Shown here one piece after another: positions 46,525 through 55,463 of a stretch of 64,000 bases of DNA (position 1 is its first letter; each line of letters starts with the position of its first letter). The DNA is taken from the NCBI RefSeq assembly GCF_030123245.1, contig NZ_CP126101.1:1486501-1550500 (forward strand), written 5' to 3'. The position numbers were made by a program, and so were the translations under genes. Below the pieces are notes generated by a model, which was not told where the DNA came from, made no database searches, and saw nothing but the letters and a program-made list of their open reading frames with translations. Origin of the DNA: Lysinibacillus pakistanensis. Its GTDB lineage: Bacteria > Bacillota > Bacilli > Bacillales_A > Planococcaceae.

Positions 46525-46530
46525 CTTGAT

Positions 46531-47391
46531 TTAGTGGATATCCCGCTTTTTAAAGTTCCCGCCTCGGACCTCTGACACATCAGAAATAACTACGAAGGCA
46601 CCTTCATCAATATCTTTGATAATCGACACAAGTTTATTTTCTTCCATGCGGTTAATAACACAGTTTAAAATATCCGTGGGTTCATTGGAAAATCCGCCGC
46701 GACCTTTAGTATATGTAACACCACGTCCTAAACGAGCTTGAATCGCATCCCCAATCTCTTCAGATTTGGCACTGACTACTCGAACATCTTTGGATTTTTC
46801 TAAACCAACTTGAATGATATCAATAACATTTTTGGCAATATAGTATGTTAAAGCGGAGTATAATGCGCTCTCTAAGCCAAAAATAAAGCTTGCCCCTAAG
46901 AAAATAAAGGCATTAATAAATAATATAATATCCCCGACTGAAAACGGAATCTTACGTGATAGTAACACGGCTAAAACCTCAGAGCCATCCAAAGCGCCAC
47001 CGTTACGTAAGACAATCCCAATCCCAACACCTAGTAGCATACCACCAGATAAAACAATTAATAACGGATCATTTGGACCTAAAATGGTTTTAACATCATG
47101 CATAAGCACTGTTGAAATAGATAGAGCTGCAATCCCAGCGCTACTCATCAATGCAAAAGTTTTCCCTACTTGTTTGTAGCCTATCCAAATAAAAGGAATG
47201 TTTAATACAAAGAGCAGTACGCCTAATGGAATACCAAAGAGGTGTGCGCCCATAATACTAATACCAGTCACGCCACCATCAATGACATCGTTCGGAATTA
47301 ATACCGCTTCAAGTCCATATGCTGCGATGATGGCGCCTATTATAATCATGATAAATTTTCGTGTGTTTTCAACTGACTTTCTTCTTTTCAT
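46531..47391 (-). CDS. YitT-family membrane protein
   Basis: This protein of 286 residues has five to six helices in the first 190 residues (YitT/DUF161 core, with IPNDVIDGGVTGISIM). A cytoplasmic DUF2179 domain follows (GRGVTYTKGRGGFSN). Function is unknown; it is thought to be a transporter. GGAGAAG precedes the ATG, and a terminator follows. Confidence 0.9.
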   Translation of the reverse strand: MKRRKSVENTRKFIMIIIGAIIAAYGLEAVLIPNDVIDGGVTGISIMGAHLFGIPLGVLLFVLNIPFIWIGYKQVGKTFALMSSAGIAALSISTVLMHDVKTILGPNDPLLIVLSGGMLLGVGIGIVLRNGGALDGSEVLAVLLSRKIPFSVGDIILFINAFIFLGASFIFGLESALYSALTYYIAKNVIDIIQVGLEKSKDVRVVSAKSEEIGDAIQARLGRGVTYTKGRGGFSNEPTDILNCVINRMEENKLVSIIKDIDEGAFVVISDVSEVRGGNFKKRDIH

Positions 47392-47419
47392 AAATCTTCT
47401 CCATTTCTTTGCGTAAAAA

Positions 47420-47971
47420 TCATACTTCAGGTTTTGGAATAATATTTATAGCAATTGTTTTTGTCTCAGTCTTAGTTTCTTTACTTGAGTCGGTCATATT
47501 ATAGTATTTATTTATTAAATTGTTTAATTCATTTTCAAAGTTCTTGAATTGATCAGTCGTTAATGTTAAATCAATAAATGAAAACGTTGCTAAATCTTCA
47601 AGTCTTTCTTCTTCATCAAGTGAATGTAAATAGTTTTGATATTGAGATAGCAAAGCTAATTGATAGTAGGAAACGTAATTTAATTTTTGTTTGATTGTTA
47701 GTTGTGTCCAATCCTCCTTACTAAGTTTTGCTGCTCCTTCATTTACTGCATAGAATTTTTCTGTAACAGAACGTACTTTTCGCTCTTTCACAATTTTTAT
47801 GATATTTTCATCCACTAAAATTTGGATGTGGCGATACAAAGTAGCTTGAGGTACATCCTTTATGATTGAAATCATCTCCAAAGTGCTTAAGCCTTCTTCT
47901 TTATCGTGCATGAGAGCTTGTAAAATTTTCATTCTCACAGGGTGCATTAAAACTTCTGCTTTATTCCGCAT
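47420..47971 (-). CDS. ArsR/PadR-like winged-helix regulator
   Basis: This protein of 183 residues has an N-terminal winged helix (about 6-75, VLMHPVRMKILQALM ... VPQATLYRHIQILVDENII) and an alpha-helical C-terminus. AGGAGG precedes the ATG. It is divergent from the long ABC operon beginning at 48148 and has a dyad in its own promoter (48026-48039), so it probably regulates both directions. Confidence 0.82.
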   Translation of the reverse strand: MRNKAEVLMHPVRMKILQALMHDKEEGLSTLEMISIIKDVPQATLYRHIQILVDENIIKIVKERKVRSVTEKFYAVNEGAAKLSKEDWTQLTIKQKLNYVSYYQLALLSQYQNYLHSLDEEERLEDLATFSFIDLTLTTDQFKNFENELNNLINKYYNMTDSSKETKTETKTIAINIIPKPEV

Positions 47972-48025
47972 AAAACAATCCTCCTATCAGATGGAATCAA
48001 GGGAAGCAATCAAATGTTATCAATA

Positions 48026-48039
48026 TGAGAACATTCTCA
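48026..48039. promoter_or_regulatory. Dyad in the regulator promoter
   Basis: TGAGAA-CA-TTCTCA has 6-bp arms and lies about 55 bases upstream of the winged-helix regulator gene. It is a candidate operator. Confidence 0.4.
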
Positions 48040-48107
48040 AAAAATATACTATAGTTTTTTTAAAAAGATGTACAGTAAAAAGGTAATGAAATTTTTTACA
48101 TCTTATG

Positions 48108-48129
48108 TTATCATTATCGATAATGATAA
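48108..48129. promoter_or_regulatory. Perfect 22-bp palindrome upstream of the ABC operon
   Basis: TTATCATTATC followed directly by its reverse complement lies seven bases before the GGAGG of the first operon gene, so a bound protein would block transcription or translation start. It uses GATAAT units like a Fur box, but their order is inside-out compared with the Fur consensus. The divergent regulator is the other candidate binder. Just upstream, AAGATG...TAAAAA and TTTTTTA-CATCTT (48065-48105) form another imperfect inverted repeat. Confidence 0.55.
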
Positions 48130-48147
48130 TGAATGGAGGTTTTAAGA

Positions 48148-48399
48148 ATGAAATTACACTATGGTTTTGATGAGTTAAGCCAACTGGATTGGGCAAGCAT
48201 ACTTCCAATCATTTTGCCATTGATATTCGTAGGATTAGTTCTAATTATTGTTGCTTTATTCGATTTATATCGGCACCGAGATACGCGGGAAAACATACTG
48301 ATGTGGACAATTATTATTTTGTTCTTTAACTCAATTGGTTCTGTTCTATACTTCATTATTGGTAGGAAGGATGTCAATAAACATGCGCTTAGAGATTAA
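48148..48399 (+). CDS. PLDc_N-domain small membrane protein (YxlE-like)
   Basis: This protein of 83 residues has two helices (about 18-40 and 52-72) and the PLDc_N pattern ending SIGSVLYFIIGRKD. In B. subtilis the similar YxlE sits before the YxlF/YxlG ABC genes in the sigY operon and restrains SigY. The ATG at 48148 has GGAGG upstream. No sigma gene is present here. The ABC ATPase gene overlaps its end. Confidence 0.8.
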   Translation: MKLHYGFDELSQLDWASILPIILPLIFVGLVLIIVALFDLYRHRDTRENILMWTIIILFFNSIGSVLYFIIGRKDVNKHALRD

Positions 48400-49285
48400 A
48401 AATATTACGAAAAAGTTTAAACAAAAAACAGCCGTGAAAGATTTTTCAATGGTCATTGAAGCGAATGAGTGTGTTGGGTTAATTGGGCCAAATGGTGCGG
48501 GGAAATCTACGTTAATCCAAATCATTGCTGATATTTTATATGCAGAGGAAGGAGAAATTCTGCTGGATGGTCAAAAAATTGCATGGATGAAAAATAAAAT
48601 CGGATATTTACCTCAGTATCCTAATTTTTTCTCATGGATGACAGCATTTGAAACATTGTCCTTTATGGGAACACTTTCGGGCCTATCAAAAAATGAATTA
48701 CAGCAAGAGATACCATTACTTTTAGAAAAAGTGGGCTTAGGAAAAGAAGCACATACGCATGTGGGGACTTTTTCAGGTGGAATGAAGCAGCGTCTGGGCA
48801 TTGCACAGGCTTTATTGCATAAGCCTGCCTTCATGATTATGGATGAACCAGTATCAGCGCTAGATCCAATAGGTAGAAGAGAAGTGTTAAATCTATTAAA
48901 AGAAATAAAAAAAGAAACAACGATTCTGCTATCTACGCATATTTTGAGCGATGCGGAGGAAATTTGTGAGCGCTTTGTTGTCATTAAAAATGGTCACAAA
49001 ATAGAGGATGCGACAAAATTAGAGCTGCTTGAGTACCATCAAGAATCGGCTATCTTTGTGACGTTACGTGAACAAGATTGTAAGTGGTTAACAATGATTG
49101 AACATTTACCGTATGTGAAGAAAATCGAAAGCTATGGAAATGGCTTCAAAATCCATGTTGAAGATTTGGAAAAAGATGCTAATCGACTAATACAGCACGG
49201 ACTGGATTCAAAAGTGATGTTTACTAAATTTGAAGTGGGTATTCAAGACAATCTAGAAGAAATATTTTTAGAATTGGTGGTGTAA
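48383..49285 (+). CDS. ABC transporter ATP-binding protein (YxlF-like)
   Basis: This protein of 300 residues has Walker A GPNGAGKST, signature FSGGMKQRLGIA, Walker B FMIMDEPVSALD and H-loop STHILSD. The ATG at 48383 (MRLEIKN) is chosen, with AGGAAGG twelve bases upstream; ATG 48371 is the alternative. It overlaps the YxlE-like gene and precedes a permease, matching the yxlE-F-G order. Confidence 0.9.
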   Translation: MRLEIKNITKKFKQKTAVKDFSMVIEANECVGLIGPNGAGKSTLIQIIADILYAEEGEILLDGQKIAWMKNKIGYLPQYPNFFSWMTAFETLSFMGTLSGLSKNELQQEIPLLLEKVGLGKEAHTHVGTFSGGMKQRLGIAQALLHKPAFMIMDEPVSALDPIGRREVLNLLKEIKKETTILLSTHILSDAEEICERFVVIKNGHKIEDATKLELLEYHQESAIFVTLREQDCKWLTMIEHLPYVKKIESYGNGFKIHVEDLEKDANRLIQHGLDSKVMFTKFEVGIQDNLEEIFLELVV

Positions 49286-49289
49286 GAGA

Positions 49290-50069
49290 ATGAGTGCTTT
49301 TATTGCATTAAGCAAAAAAGAAGTACAGCAAATGGCAAGGGAGTTTAAAATATTGTGGCTCCCAATCGTATTTATTTTACTAGGGCTAACTCAGCCAATT
49401 ATGATGTATTATTTACCTGTTATTTTACAATCAGCGGGTGGTATTGAAGGTATAATAATTGATCCTACGATGGCAAAGCCGGAGGGACAGGAGGTACTTG
49501 CCTCAACATTAAATTCACAGTTTGATCAACTAGGCATTATTATTCTGGTCGTTGCCACTATGAGTATTATCCAAGGAGAGAAAGCAAATGGCATGATGGC
49601 ATTTATCCTAACAAGACCAGTATCGATATTTTCATATTTAAATAGTAAAATCATCATCCATTATATTTTAGCTGTTATATGTATAGCTCTTGGCTATGCA
49701 GTATCCTACGGCTATGCAACGTATTTATTTACTACTGTTCCTATGACACAAGCTTTGTGGGCTTTTGCATTTTATTGTGTTTGGCTGTTATTCATCATAA
49801 CGTTTGTTGCGATGATAAGTACATTTTTTAATAGTCCTGCATTTATTGCATTAATAAGTATCGTTGTCCTATTAGTTTGCCGCTTTATCGCGGGATTACA
49901 TCCTTTCATAGATGCTGTAAACCCTGCAAGTAATAGTTTGTCTGCGGCAAATATACTGATGACTGGTAATTTGGAAGCAAGGTACGGCATTCATATTATC
50001 GTAACATTATTATTGGTGCTATTAATGTTTACTACCATGCACAGTTTCATAGCGAAGAAGAAATTTTAA
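49290..50069 (+). CDS. ABC-2 type permease (YxlG-like)
   Basis: This protein of 259 residues has six helices. The cytoplasmic loop EKANGMMAFILTRPVSIFSY is the ABC-2 permease coupling region. It starts five bases after the ATPase stop. It completes a YxlEFG-like set. Confidence 0.85.
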   Translation: MSAFIALSKKEVQQMAREFKILWLPIVFILLGLTQPIMMYYLPVILQSAGGIEGIIIDPTMAKPEGQEVLASTLNSQFDQLGIIILVVATMSIIQGEKANGMMAFILTRPVSIFSYLNSKIIIHYILAVICIALGYAVSYGYATYLFTTVPMTQALWAFAFYCVWLLFIITFVAMISTFFNSPAFIALISIVVLLVCRFIAGLHPFIDAVNPASNSLSAANILMTGNLEARYGIHIIVTLLLVLLMFTTMHSFIAKKKF

Positions 50070-50087
50070 ATAGGACGTGGTGAAGAC

Positions 50088-50789
50088 ATGTTATTAATAG
50101 AAGATTTACAGAAATCGTTTGGACAGCATGAAGTATTAAAGGGCGTAGCATTAAAGATAGAAAAGGGAGAGATATTGGGGTTTGTAGGTGGAAATGGAGC
50201 AGGTAAAACTACAACATTAAATTGTATTACTGGCTTAGTAGAGCAGGATTGTGGAAAAGTGATGATTAATAATGTGCCAAAATCGCAGTTACTTGCCTAT
50301 AAAAAGCAATTTTATTTTATCCCTGATACTATTCATGTTTTTCCAAATATAGCCGCCTATGATTGGATACATTTTGTTTTGAGCCTATATGAAAAGACGG
50401 ATGATGCAAAACTACAAAGCTTCATCCATATCTTTGGTATGGAAAAAAGTATAAATAAGCCAATGGGAACGTTTTCTTATGGAATGCTCCATAAGATGGC
50501 ATTGATTACTGCCTTTACGATTAGTCCACCTATTCTTATTATGGATGAGCCGCTAAATGGATTGGATCCACTTGCTGTCGTTGCTTTTAAAAATTGTCTA
50601 AAGGAATATGTTGAGAATGGTGGAACCGTTCTATTTTCCACTCATTTGCTGGATGTTGCCGAGAAAATTTGCCGATCCATTTGTTTTTTAAAAGACGGCA
50701 AGATTGTTTTACATGAATCTTTAGAAAATTTGCTTGTCGATGGAAGCCTAGAGACTATTTTTATGGAGAAACAAGCTAATGAAGGATAA
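50088..50789 (+). CDS. ABC transporter ATP-binding protein
   Basis: This protein of 233 residues has Walker A GGNGAGKTT, the signature region TFSYGMLHKMALI, which departs from the usual SGGQ, Walker B ILIMDEPLNGLD and H-loop STHLLD. The signature with YGM is common in ABC-2 exporter ATPases. Its end overlaps the following large permease gene. It belongs to the same operon as the preceding transporter. Confidence 0.9.
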   Translation: MLLIEDLQKSFGQHEVLKGVALKIEKGEILGFVGGNGAGKTTTLNCITGLVEQDCGKVMINNVPKSQLLAYKKQFYFIPDTIHVFPNIAAYDWIHFVLSLYEKTDDAKLQSFIHIFGMEKSINKPMGTFSYGMLHKMALITAFTISPPILIMDEPLNGLDPLAVVAFKNCLKEYVENGGTVLFSTHLLDVAEKICRSICFLKDGKIVLHESLENLLVDGSLETIFMEKQANEG

Positions 50790-52350
50790 TTTGCCATTAT
50801 TTAAATTTTTCTTAACATCCGTTTATACAAAACCAAAGCAATCAATCGTGCAAGTGCTTTTAATACTAGCCTTTATTTATATAGCCTTACAGTATTGTGT
50901 ATTTACCTTTATAATCTATTTCGTGGCTACCTCTGAGGTGTTTTTATTTTACAGCTTTATACTATCGAATAGTATCACGTATATATTGATTTCCTATTTT
51001 GCGATTTCAGTAGTGTTTAGTCAAAGTGATTTTTCTATCTTTGCTCATTTGCCGATTTCAGCGAAGCGGATTGTAATGGCGAAAATAGTAAGTAGTGTAG
51101 CTTTACCAATATCGGTCGTAGGAATACTCTCCATACCAACATTTTTTATTCTCTTAATCGAGTTTAATATAGGGTTTGCTATAAAATCTATTGTATTTTT
51201 ACTGATGGTAAACATCTTTATCACTTTATCCCTACTATGTGTTTTATCTATTTTGAATCATTTTCGTACAATTTTTATGAATATAGCCATGTATTTAATG
51301 TTTAGAATGACGCTAATTTTAGGGATTGGCATTTGCCCAATAGTTTATTTTTGGATAAATAATGTCGAGACTATTAAGCTTGTTTTAGCGAAAATAGATA
51401 CATCAACCATCGCATCCTTAAGTGCCTCCATATCAGATATTCTCGACATAGGTTATCGTTTCGCAATGCAGCAGCAATGGCTTGAGGGAATATTGCCACT
51501 GACGGCTGCTCAAAGTGTTCTTTATTTCTCGATAGTATTCTTACTGTGCTTTTTATTGTTTAACATAACTATAACAATCATAGCGTCTAAGTATTATGAA
51601 TATGGCTCGGCTGTAAACAGGATTGAAAAAACAGCTAAAGTTTGGGGAAAAAATACCAGTTGGAGCAATTACTTACAACGAGAATACTGGATTATTCAAT
51701 CAGAACCTTATTTTAAATTGCAAGCGATGCTAGGTGTCATTATGGCACCAATCGGCACAGTAATTTACCTAATGGTGATCCAAATGAATATGCTAAAGGC
51801 TGAATGGATTGTTGACAATAAAGCTTACCTTTTTGTCTATATGATTTTATTTATGAGCTGTATGAACAATATTAGTGGAACACCTTATTCTAGAGAGGGG
51901 AAATATTATGCTTCAAGCAAAACATTGCCCTTGGAGCCACACAAAATATTTATGGCAAAAGTAGTGATTTCTTCAAGCATCAGTGCACTATCAGTCATCA
52001 TAAGCTATATCTTTTATATGCTATTTGAAAAAAATGACATGATAATGATGCTGTATTTATTGATAACATTATTATTAGTATTTTCTTATAATTTATTATC
52101 TCCGCTTTACGATAAAAGGCATCCATTACTTGACTGGACAAATCCATCAGAGGCGATTAAGTCCAACCCTACAGTATTAATAAGCTTACTTTATGGATTA
52201 CCTTTATTAATAATTATTGCACTTCTCCATTTCGGCTTGCTTACGTTCCATGTTTCTCCAAGGATTACAGCAGTCATTATATTAATCATTGTAACTATAA
52301 GTACAATCACCATATTTTATAAAAATAGGAAGGGATACGTAAACAATTGA
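50779..52350 (+). CDS. Large ABC transporter permease
   Basis: This protein of 523 residues has ten to twelve hydrophobic helices in two blocks, about 15-290 and 315-520. No motif beyond ABC-2-like hydrophobicity is evident. Its start overlaps the ATPase gene and its stop overlaps the GntR gene, so it is tightly coupled to both. Confidence 0.75.
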   Translation: MKDNLPLFKFFLTSVYTKPKQSIVQVLLILAFIYIALQYCVFTFIIYFVATSEVFLFYSFILSNSITYILISYFAISVVFSQSDFSIFAHLPISAKRIVMAKIVSSVALPISVVGILSIPTFFILLIEFNIGFAIKSIVFLLMVNIFITLSLLCVLSILNHFRTIFMNIAMYLMFRMTLILGIGICPIVYFWINNVETIKLVLAKIDTSTIASLSASISDILDIGYRFAMQQQWLEGILPLTAAQSVLYFSIVFLLCFLLFNITITIIASKYYEYGSAVNRIEKTAKVWGKNTSWSNYLQREYWIIQSEPYFKLQAMLGVIMAPIGTVIYLMVIQMNMLKAEWIVDNKAYLFVYMILFMSCMNNISGTPYSREGKYYASSKTLPLEPHKIFMAKVVISSSISALSVIISYIFYMLFEKNDMIMMLYLLITLLLVFSYNLLSPLYDKRHPLLDWTNPSEAIKSNPTVLISLLYGLPLLIIIALLHFGLLTFHVSPRITAVIILIIVTISTITIFYKNRKGYVNN

Positions 52351-52733
52351 ATGTAAAAATAGATATAACTAGTAATACCCCATTTTATCAGCAGCTAACG
52401 CAGCAGCTCCTTTTAGCAATAGCGACAGGAAATTTGCAATATGGTGACCAGTTGCCCTCAATTCGTGATCTAGCTGGGCAAACAAACCTCAATCTTCACA
52501 CCGTTCATAAAAGCTATAAGGAGCTGCAAAAAAAGGGGGTTATCACAATAAAACCTCGTTCAAAAGCATTTCTTATTAATGAAAATGCTACTAAAACCCA
52601 GAATGCCAACCTTTTGCAAATTGCTATGAAATTGGAACAAATTATCATCGAGGCTTATGTTTTAGGGATTGGCGAACAGCAGCTCAAGCAGTTGTTTCAG
52701 GAGGGTTTAAGAAAATATTATACCGAGCGTTAG
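52347..52733 (+). CDS. GntR-family regulator, YtrA subfamily
   Basis: This protein of 128 residues contains little beyond the GntR winged helix (about 8-75, FYQQLTQQLLLAIATGNLQYG and IRDLAGQTNLNLHTVHKSY) and a short helical tail. That is the YtrA pattern, which typically governs ABC transporter operons. It starts at TTG overlapping the permease stop and is the last gene of the operon, ended by a terminator. Confidence 0.88.
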   Translation: MNVKIDITSNTPFYQQLTQQLLLAIATGNLQYGDQLPSIRDLAGQTNLNLHTVHKSYKELQKKGVITIKPRSKAFLINENATKTQNANLLQIAMKLEQIIIEAYVLGIGEQQLKQLFQEGLRKYYTER

Positions 52734-52748
52734 AAATCAGAGAAAGAA

Positions 52749-52779
52749 ATGGTTTCTGTAAGAACCATCTCTTTTTTTT
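52749..52779 (+). terminator. Terminator of the ABC-GntR operon
   Basis: ATGGTTTCT pairs with AGAACCAT (one bulge), followed by CTC and eight T. The IS30 element begins a few bases later. Confidence 0.8.
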
Positions 52780-52782
52780 ATT

Positions 52783-53838
52783 TGATGATTTGTCAAATTA
52801 AGTGCAACAATTGCTCATTAAAAGCCTCGTTTGCAGTTTTCCAACCAAGACATTTTCTTGGTCGGTTGTTGATATAGTTTAATGATTCTGTTAGTTCTTC
52901 TGGTGATACTTTTTCGAAATTTGTTTGCTTAGGGAAGAACTCGCGAAGTAATCCATTTCCATTTTCGTTACTTCCGCGTTGCCAAGAAGAATAGGCATCC
53001 GCAAAATAAACATCAATTTTCAAGTCTTTTTCTAATACTTTATAACAGCTAAATTCTTTACCTCGGTCTGTTGTGGCTGTTTTTATAGCGCCTTTTGGTA
53101 ATTTAGAATGAAGTAGACGTACTGCTCCTTCCATTGATTGAGCTGAGCGATCCGGTATCAAAAAGCCAACATACCACCGTGTCATTCGTTCAATAAATGT
53201 TGCTACACAACCTTTTGCTTTCCCACGTCCAGATACAACTGTATCTAACTCCCAATGTCCAAAGGTTTCACGTTTACGTACTTCTTTTGGGCGTTTAGAA
53301 ATTGGTGTACCAATGTTAAATCTTCCTCTTGTTTCCCGGGGCTTTTGGCGCTTTCCTTTTTGACGGAGAACGGTTATAGGCACTTCTAAAAAACCCTCGT
53401 AAATCCAGCGATAGATGGTTTTAAAACTTAGCTGTCCTTGATACAAGCGGCCGACAATTTGTTCAGGCGACCAAGTATCCCACAACTTTTCTTGAACAGC
53501 TTCTTTTACTTCGGGTGTACATTTTGACTTGGCACCACAGTTGGATTTATTTTGGTGGTAACGTACCTGCGCTTCGTCAGCCGTACTACCGGCGTGGCGT
53601 TTTATTTCTCTGGAAATCGTAGAAGGTTGACGATTTAAGAGTTTCGCTATTTTACGAATCGGATAATCAAGTTCTAGGTATGTTTCTATTTTTACACGTT
53701 CTGATATGGTAAGATGGGTATAGCTCATAACGATTCCTCCGTTTGAATGTTTGTGTGGTAACTACATTCTACACGAGGTCGTTATGGGCTTCCTTTATAT
53801 TGACTTCTGGGTGTTGCACTTAATATTACAATCCGTCA
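52783..53838. mobile_element. IS30-family insertion sequence, complete
   Basis: Terminal inverted repeats of 27 bases lie at 52783-52809 and 53812-53838, with 22 identical positions; the inner part TTAAGTGCAACA is exact. The length of about 1056 bp and the single transposase gene fit IS30. Both flanks carry TT, a possible 2-bp target duplication. The element looks intact and potentially active. Confidence 0.8.
52793..53728 (-). CDS. IS30-family transposase
   Basis: This protein of 311 residues has an N-terminal helix-turn-helix (YPIRKIAKLLNRQPSTISRE) and a DDE catalytic core: HWELDTVVSG (first Asp), TATTDRGKEFS (second Asp), and Glu in RGSNENGNGLLREFFPK. The frame is uninterrupted. The last codons and stop lie within the left inverted repeat. 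Confidence 0.95.
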   Translation of the reverse strand: MSYTHLTISERVKIETYLELDYPIRKIAKLLNRQPSTISREIKRHAGSTADEAQVRYHQNKSNCGAKSKCTPEVKEAVQEKLWDTWSPEQIVGRLYQGQLSFKTIYRWIYEGFLEVPITVLRQKGKRQKPRETRGRFNIGTPISKRPKEVRKRETFGHWELDTVVSGRGKAKGCVATFIERMTRWYVGFLIPDRSAQSMEGAVRLLHSKLPKGAIKTATTDRGKEFSCYKVLEKDLKIDVYFADAYSSWQRGSNENGNGLLREFFPKQTNFEKVSPEELTESLNYINNRPRKCLGWKTANEAFNEQLLHLI

Positions 53839-54106
53839 TTTATAATTAATGCTAAGGCATAATTAAATAGATTTCGTCATAGACAAATCATATTTCTTAA
53901 TCGTTTTAATACCCTTAGAAACAGGCCTCATCTGCAACCTATATTGTTTTAATTTGTTCAAGTACTGTAATATTATTTCAGGTAAATTTTTTGAGGATTT
54001 AGATAATTGTACTACCGTTTATTAGCAAATATGAATTTATTTTAATAAGGTGGTATTATTATTTATAACTAGAATTCCTTAATATAACAAAAGGATGTGA
54101 TATTTA
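53839..54106. other. Non-coding gap before the restriction operon
   Basis: These 268 bases are AT-rich. A short minus-strand frame (ATG near 53941, about 22 codons, MRPVSKGIKTIKKYDL...) may be the stump of a gene lost when the neighbouring elements arrived, but I cannot identify it. The promoter of the restriction operon must lie here. AAAGGATGTGAT precedes the first gene. Confidence 0.4.
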
Positions 54107-55459
54107 ATGATGTACAAAAATGAGAAACAACTTTTAGATAAAGCCCGTGAAGCAATAGGAAAAACATTTAATGAAATTGACCTTCATGACCGTTTAAGTA
54201 AAGGGCAGAAAGGAGGATTTGGTCATATTATAGAAGAAAGTCATTTTGGTTATGAAATTAATAGTAATGCTGAACCGGATTTTAAAGATTTAGGAATTGA
54301 GTTGAAAGTAACGCCATTTAAGAAAAATAAAAATGGTACATTATCAGCAAAAGAGCGCCTAGTATTAAACATTATTAATTATATGGAAGAGGTACATACA
54401 GAATTTGAAACATCGAGTTTTTGGAAGAAAAATCGTAAATTACTTTTAATGTTTTATGAGTGGAAATCAGAAATAGAGCGCAAAAATTTCAAAATCATTG
54501 AAACTACTTTATATGATTATCCAGAAGAAGATTTAATTATTATTAAAAAGGACTGGGAATATATTGTTAGTAAAATTCATGCAGGGGAGGCTCATTTATT
54601 ATCTGAAGGTGATACTCAATATTTAGGTGCATGTACAAAAGGCGCGAATAAAAGCTCGGTTCGTCAGCAGCCATGTTCTGAAATTATGGCACCACAACGA
54701 GCATATTCCTTAAAACAATCATATATGACATCCATTGTTCGAGAAGTAATTACTGATGAAAAACTAACTTACTTTGCATCTGCAAATGAGCTTCGCGAAA
54801 AAACGATTAATGAGCTGTTACATGAACGCTTTGCACCATATTTAGGAATGACGCAAAGACAAATGGCAGAGCAACTTGATGTCCCATTTAATCCTGGTAA
54901 TAAGGCATTTATTGCAAAATTGATTAGTTCTCTGTTAGGCGTAAAGGGAACAAGGTTAGACAATATTGCCGAATTTGCAAAGGCAAACATTCAATTTAAA
55001 ACTATTCGATTAAAAGAAAACGGTATTCCAAAAGAGCACATGTCATTTGTGAATATCGATTTCAAAGAGATAGTTAAAGAGGATTGGGAAGAGAGCTATA
55101 TCCGAAATTATTTTTTAGAAACACAGTTATTATTTGTTGTATTTCAATTTAAGGAAGAAGAGCTTATTTTTAAAGGGATTAAGCTTTGGCATATGCCAAT
55201 GGACACAATTGAAACGAAATTATATGAGTATTGGAATGCTATCCGTAGTGTTGTTAATGAAGGTGTGCAATTTCAGAAAACAAAACGTGGTTTGAAAAAT
55301 AACTTACCTGACTCAAAATTTAACGGAGTTCTCCATGTTCGTCCAAAAGGAAGAAATGCAGCAGATAGAACAGAGTTACCTGATGGGCAATGGATTACGA
55401 AACAATGTTATTGGTTAAATGATATTTATATAAGTCAGATTTTAAAAGAAATGGGGTAA
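54107..55459 (+). CDS. Type II restriction endonuclease, Sau3AI/MutH family
   Basis: This protein of 450 residues, near the 489 of Sau3AI, has an N-terminal MutH-like nuclease domain with KGGFGHIIE followed by the catalytic D-(X)6-ExK: AEPDF (Asp58) and GIELK (Glu65, Lys67). The C-terminal half repeats the fold without a clear catalytic triad, as in Sau3AI. Family members cut at GATC and are blocked by cytosine methylation of that site. GATC specificity is inferred from the family. It is the first gene of a three-gene operon with a C5 methyltransferase. Confidence 0.88.
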   Translation: MMYKNEKQLLDKAREAIGKTFNEIDLHDRLSKGQKGGFGHIIEESHFGYEINSNAEPDFKDLGIELKVTPFKKNKNGTLSAKERLVLNIINYMEEVHTEFETSSFWKKNRKLLLMFYEWKSEIERKNFKIIETTLYDYPEEDLIIIKKDWEYIVSKIHAGEAHLLSEGDTQYLGACTKGANKSSVRQQPCSEIMAPQRAYSLKQSYMTSIVREVITDEKLTYFASANELREKTINELLHERFAPYLGMTQRQMAEQLDVPFNPGNKAFIAKLISSLLGVKGTRLDNIAEFAKANIQFKTIRLKENGIPKEHMSFVNIDFKEIVKEDWEESYIRNYFLETQLLFVVFQFKEEELIFKGIKLWHMPMDTIETKLYEYWNAIRSVVNEGVQFQKTKRGLKNNLPDSKFNGVLHVRPKGRNAADRTELPDGQWITKQCYWLNDIYISQILKEMG

Positions 55460-55463
55460 GTGT

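Noticed and set aside
48108..48129. Fur box
   Set aside because: It uses the same GATAAT words, but the inverted arrangement is opposite to the Fur consensus, so it was kept only as an unassigned palindrome.
52783..52796. IS30 transposase stop codon supplied by flanking DNA
   Set aside because: This looked true when only the inner exact repeat was considered, but extending the inverted repeat to 27 bases places the stop inside the element.
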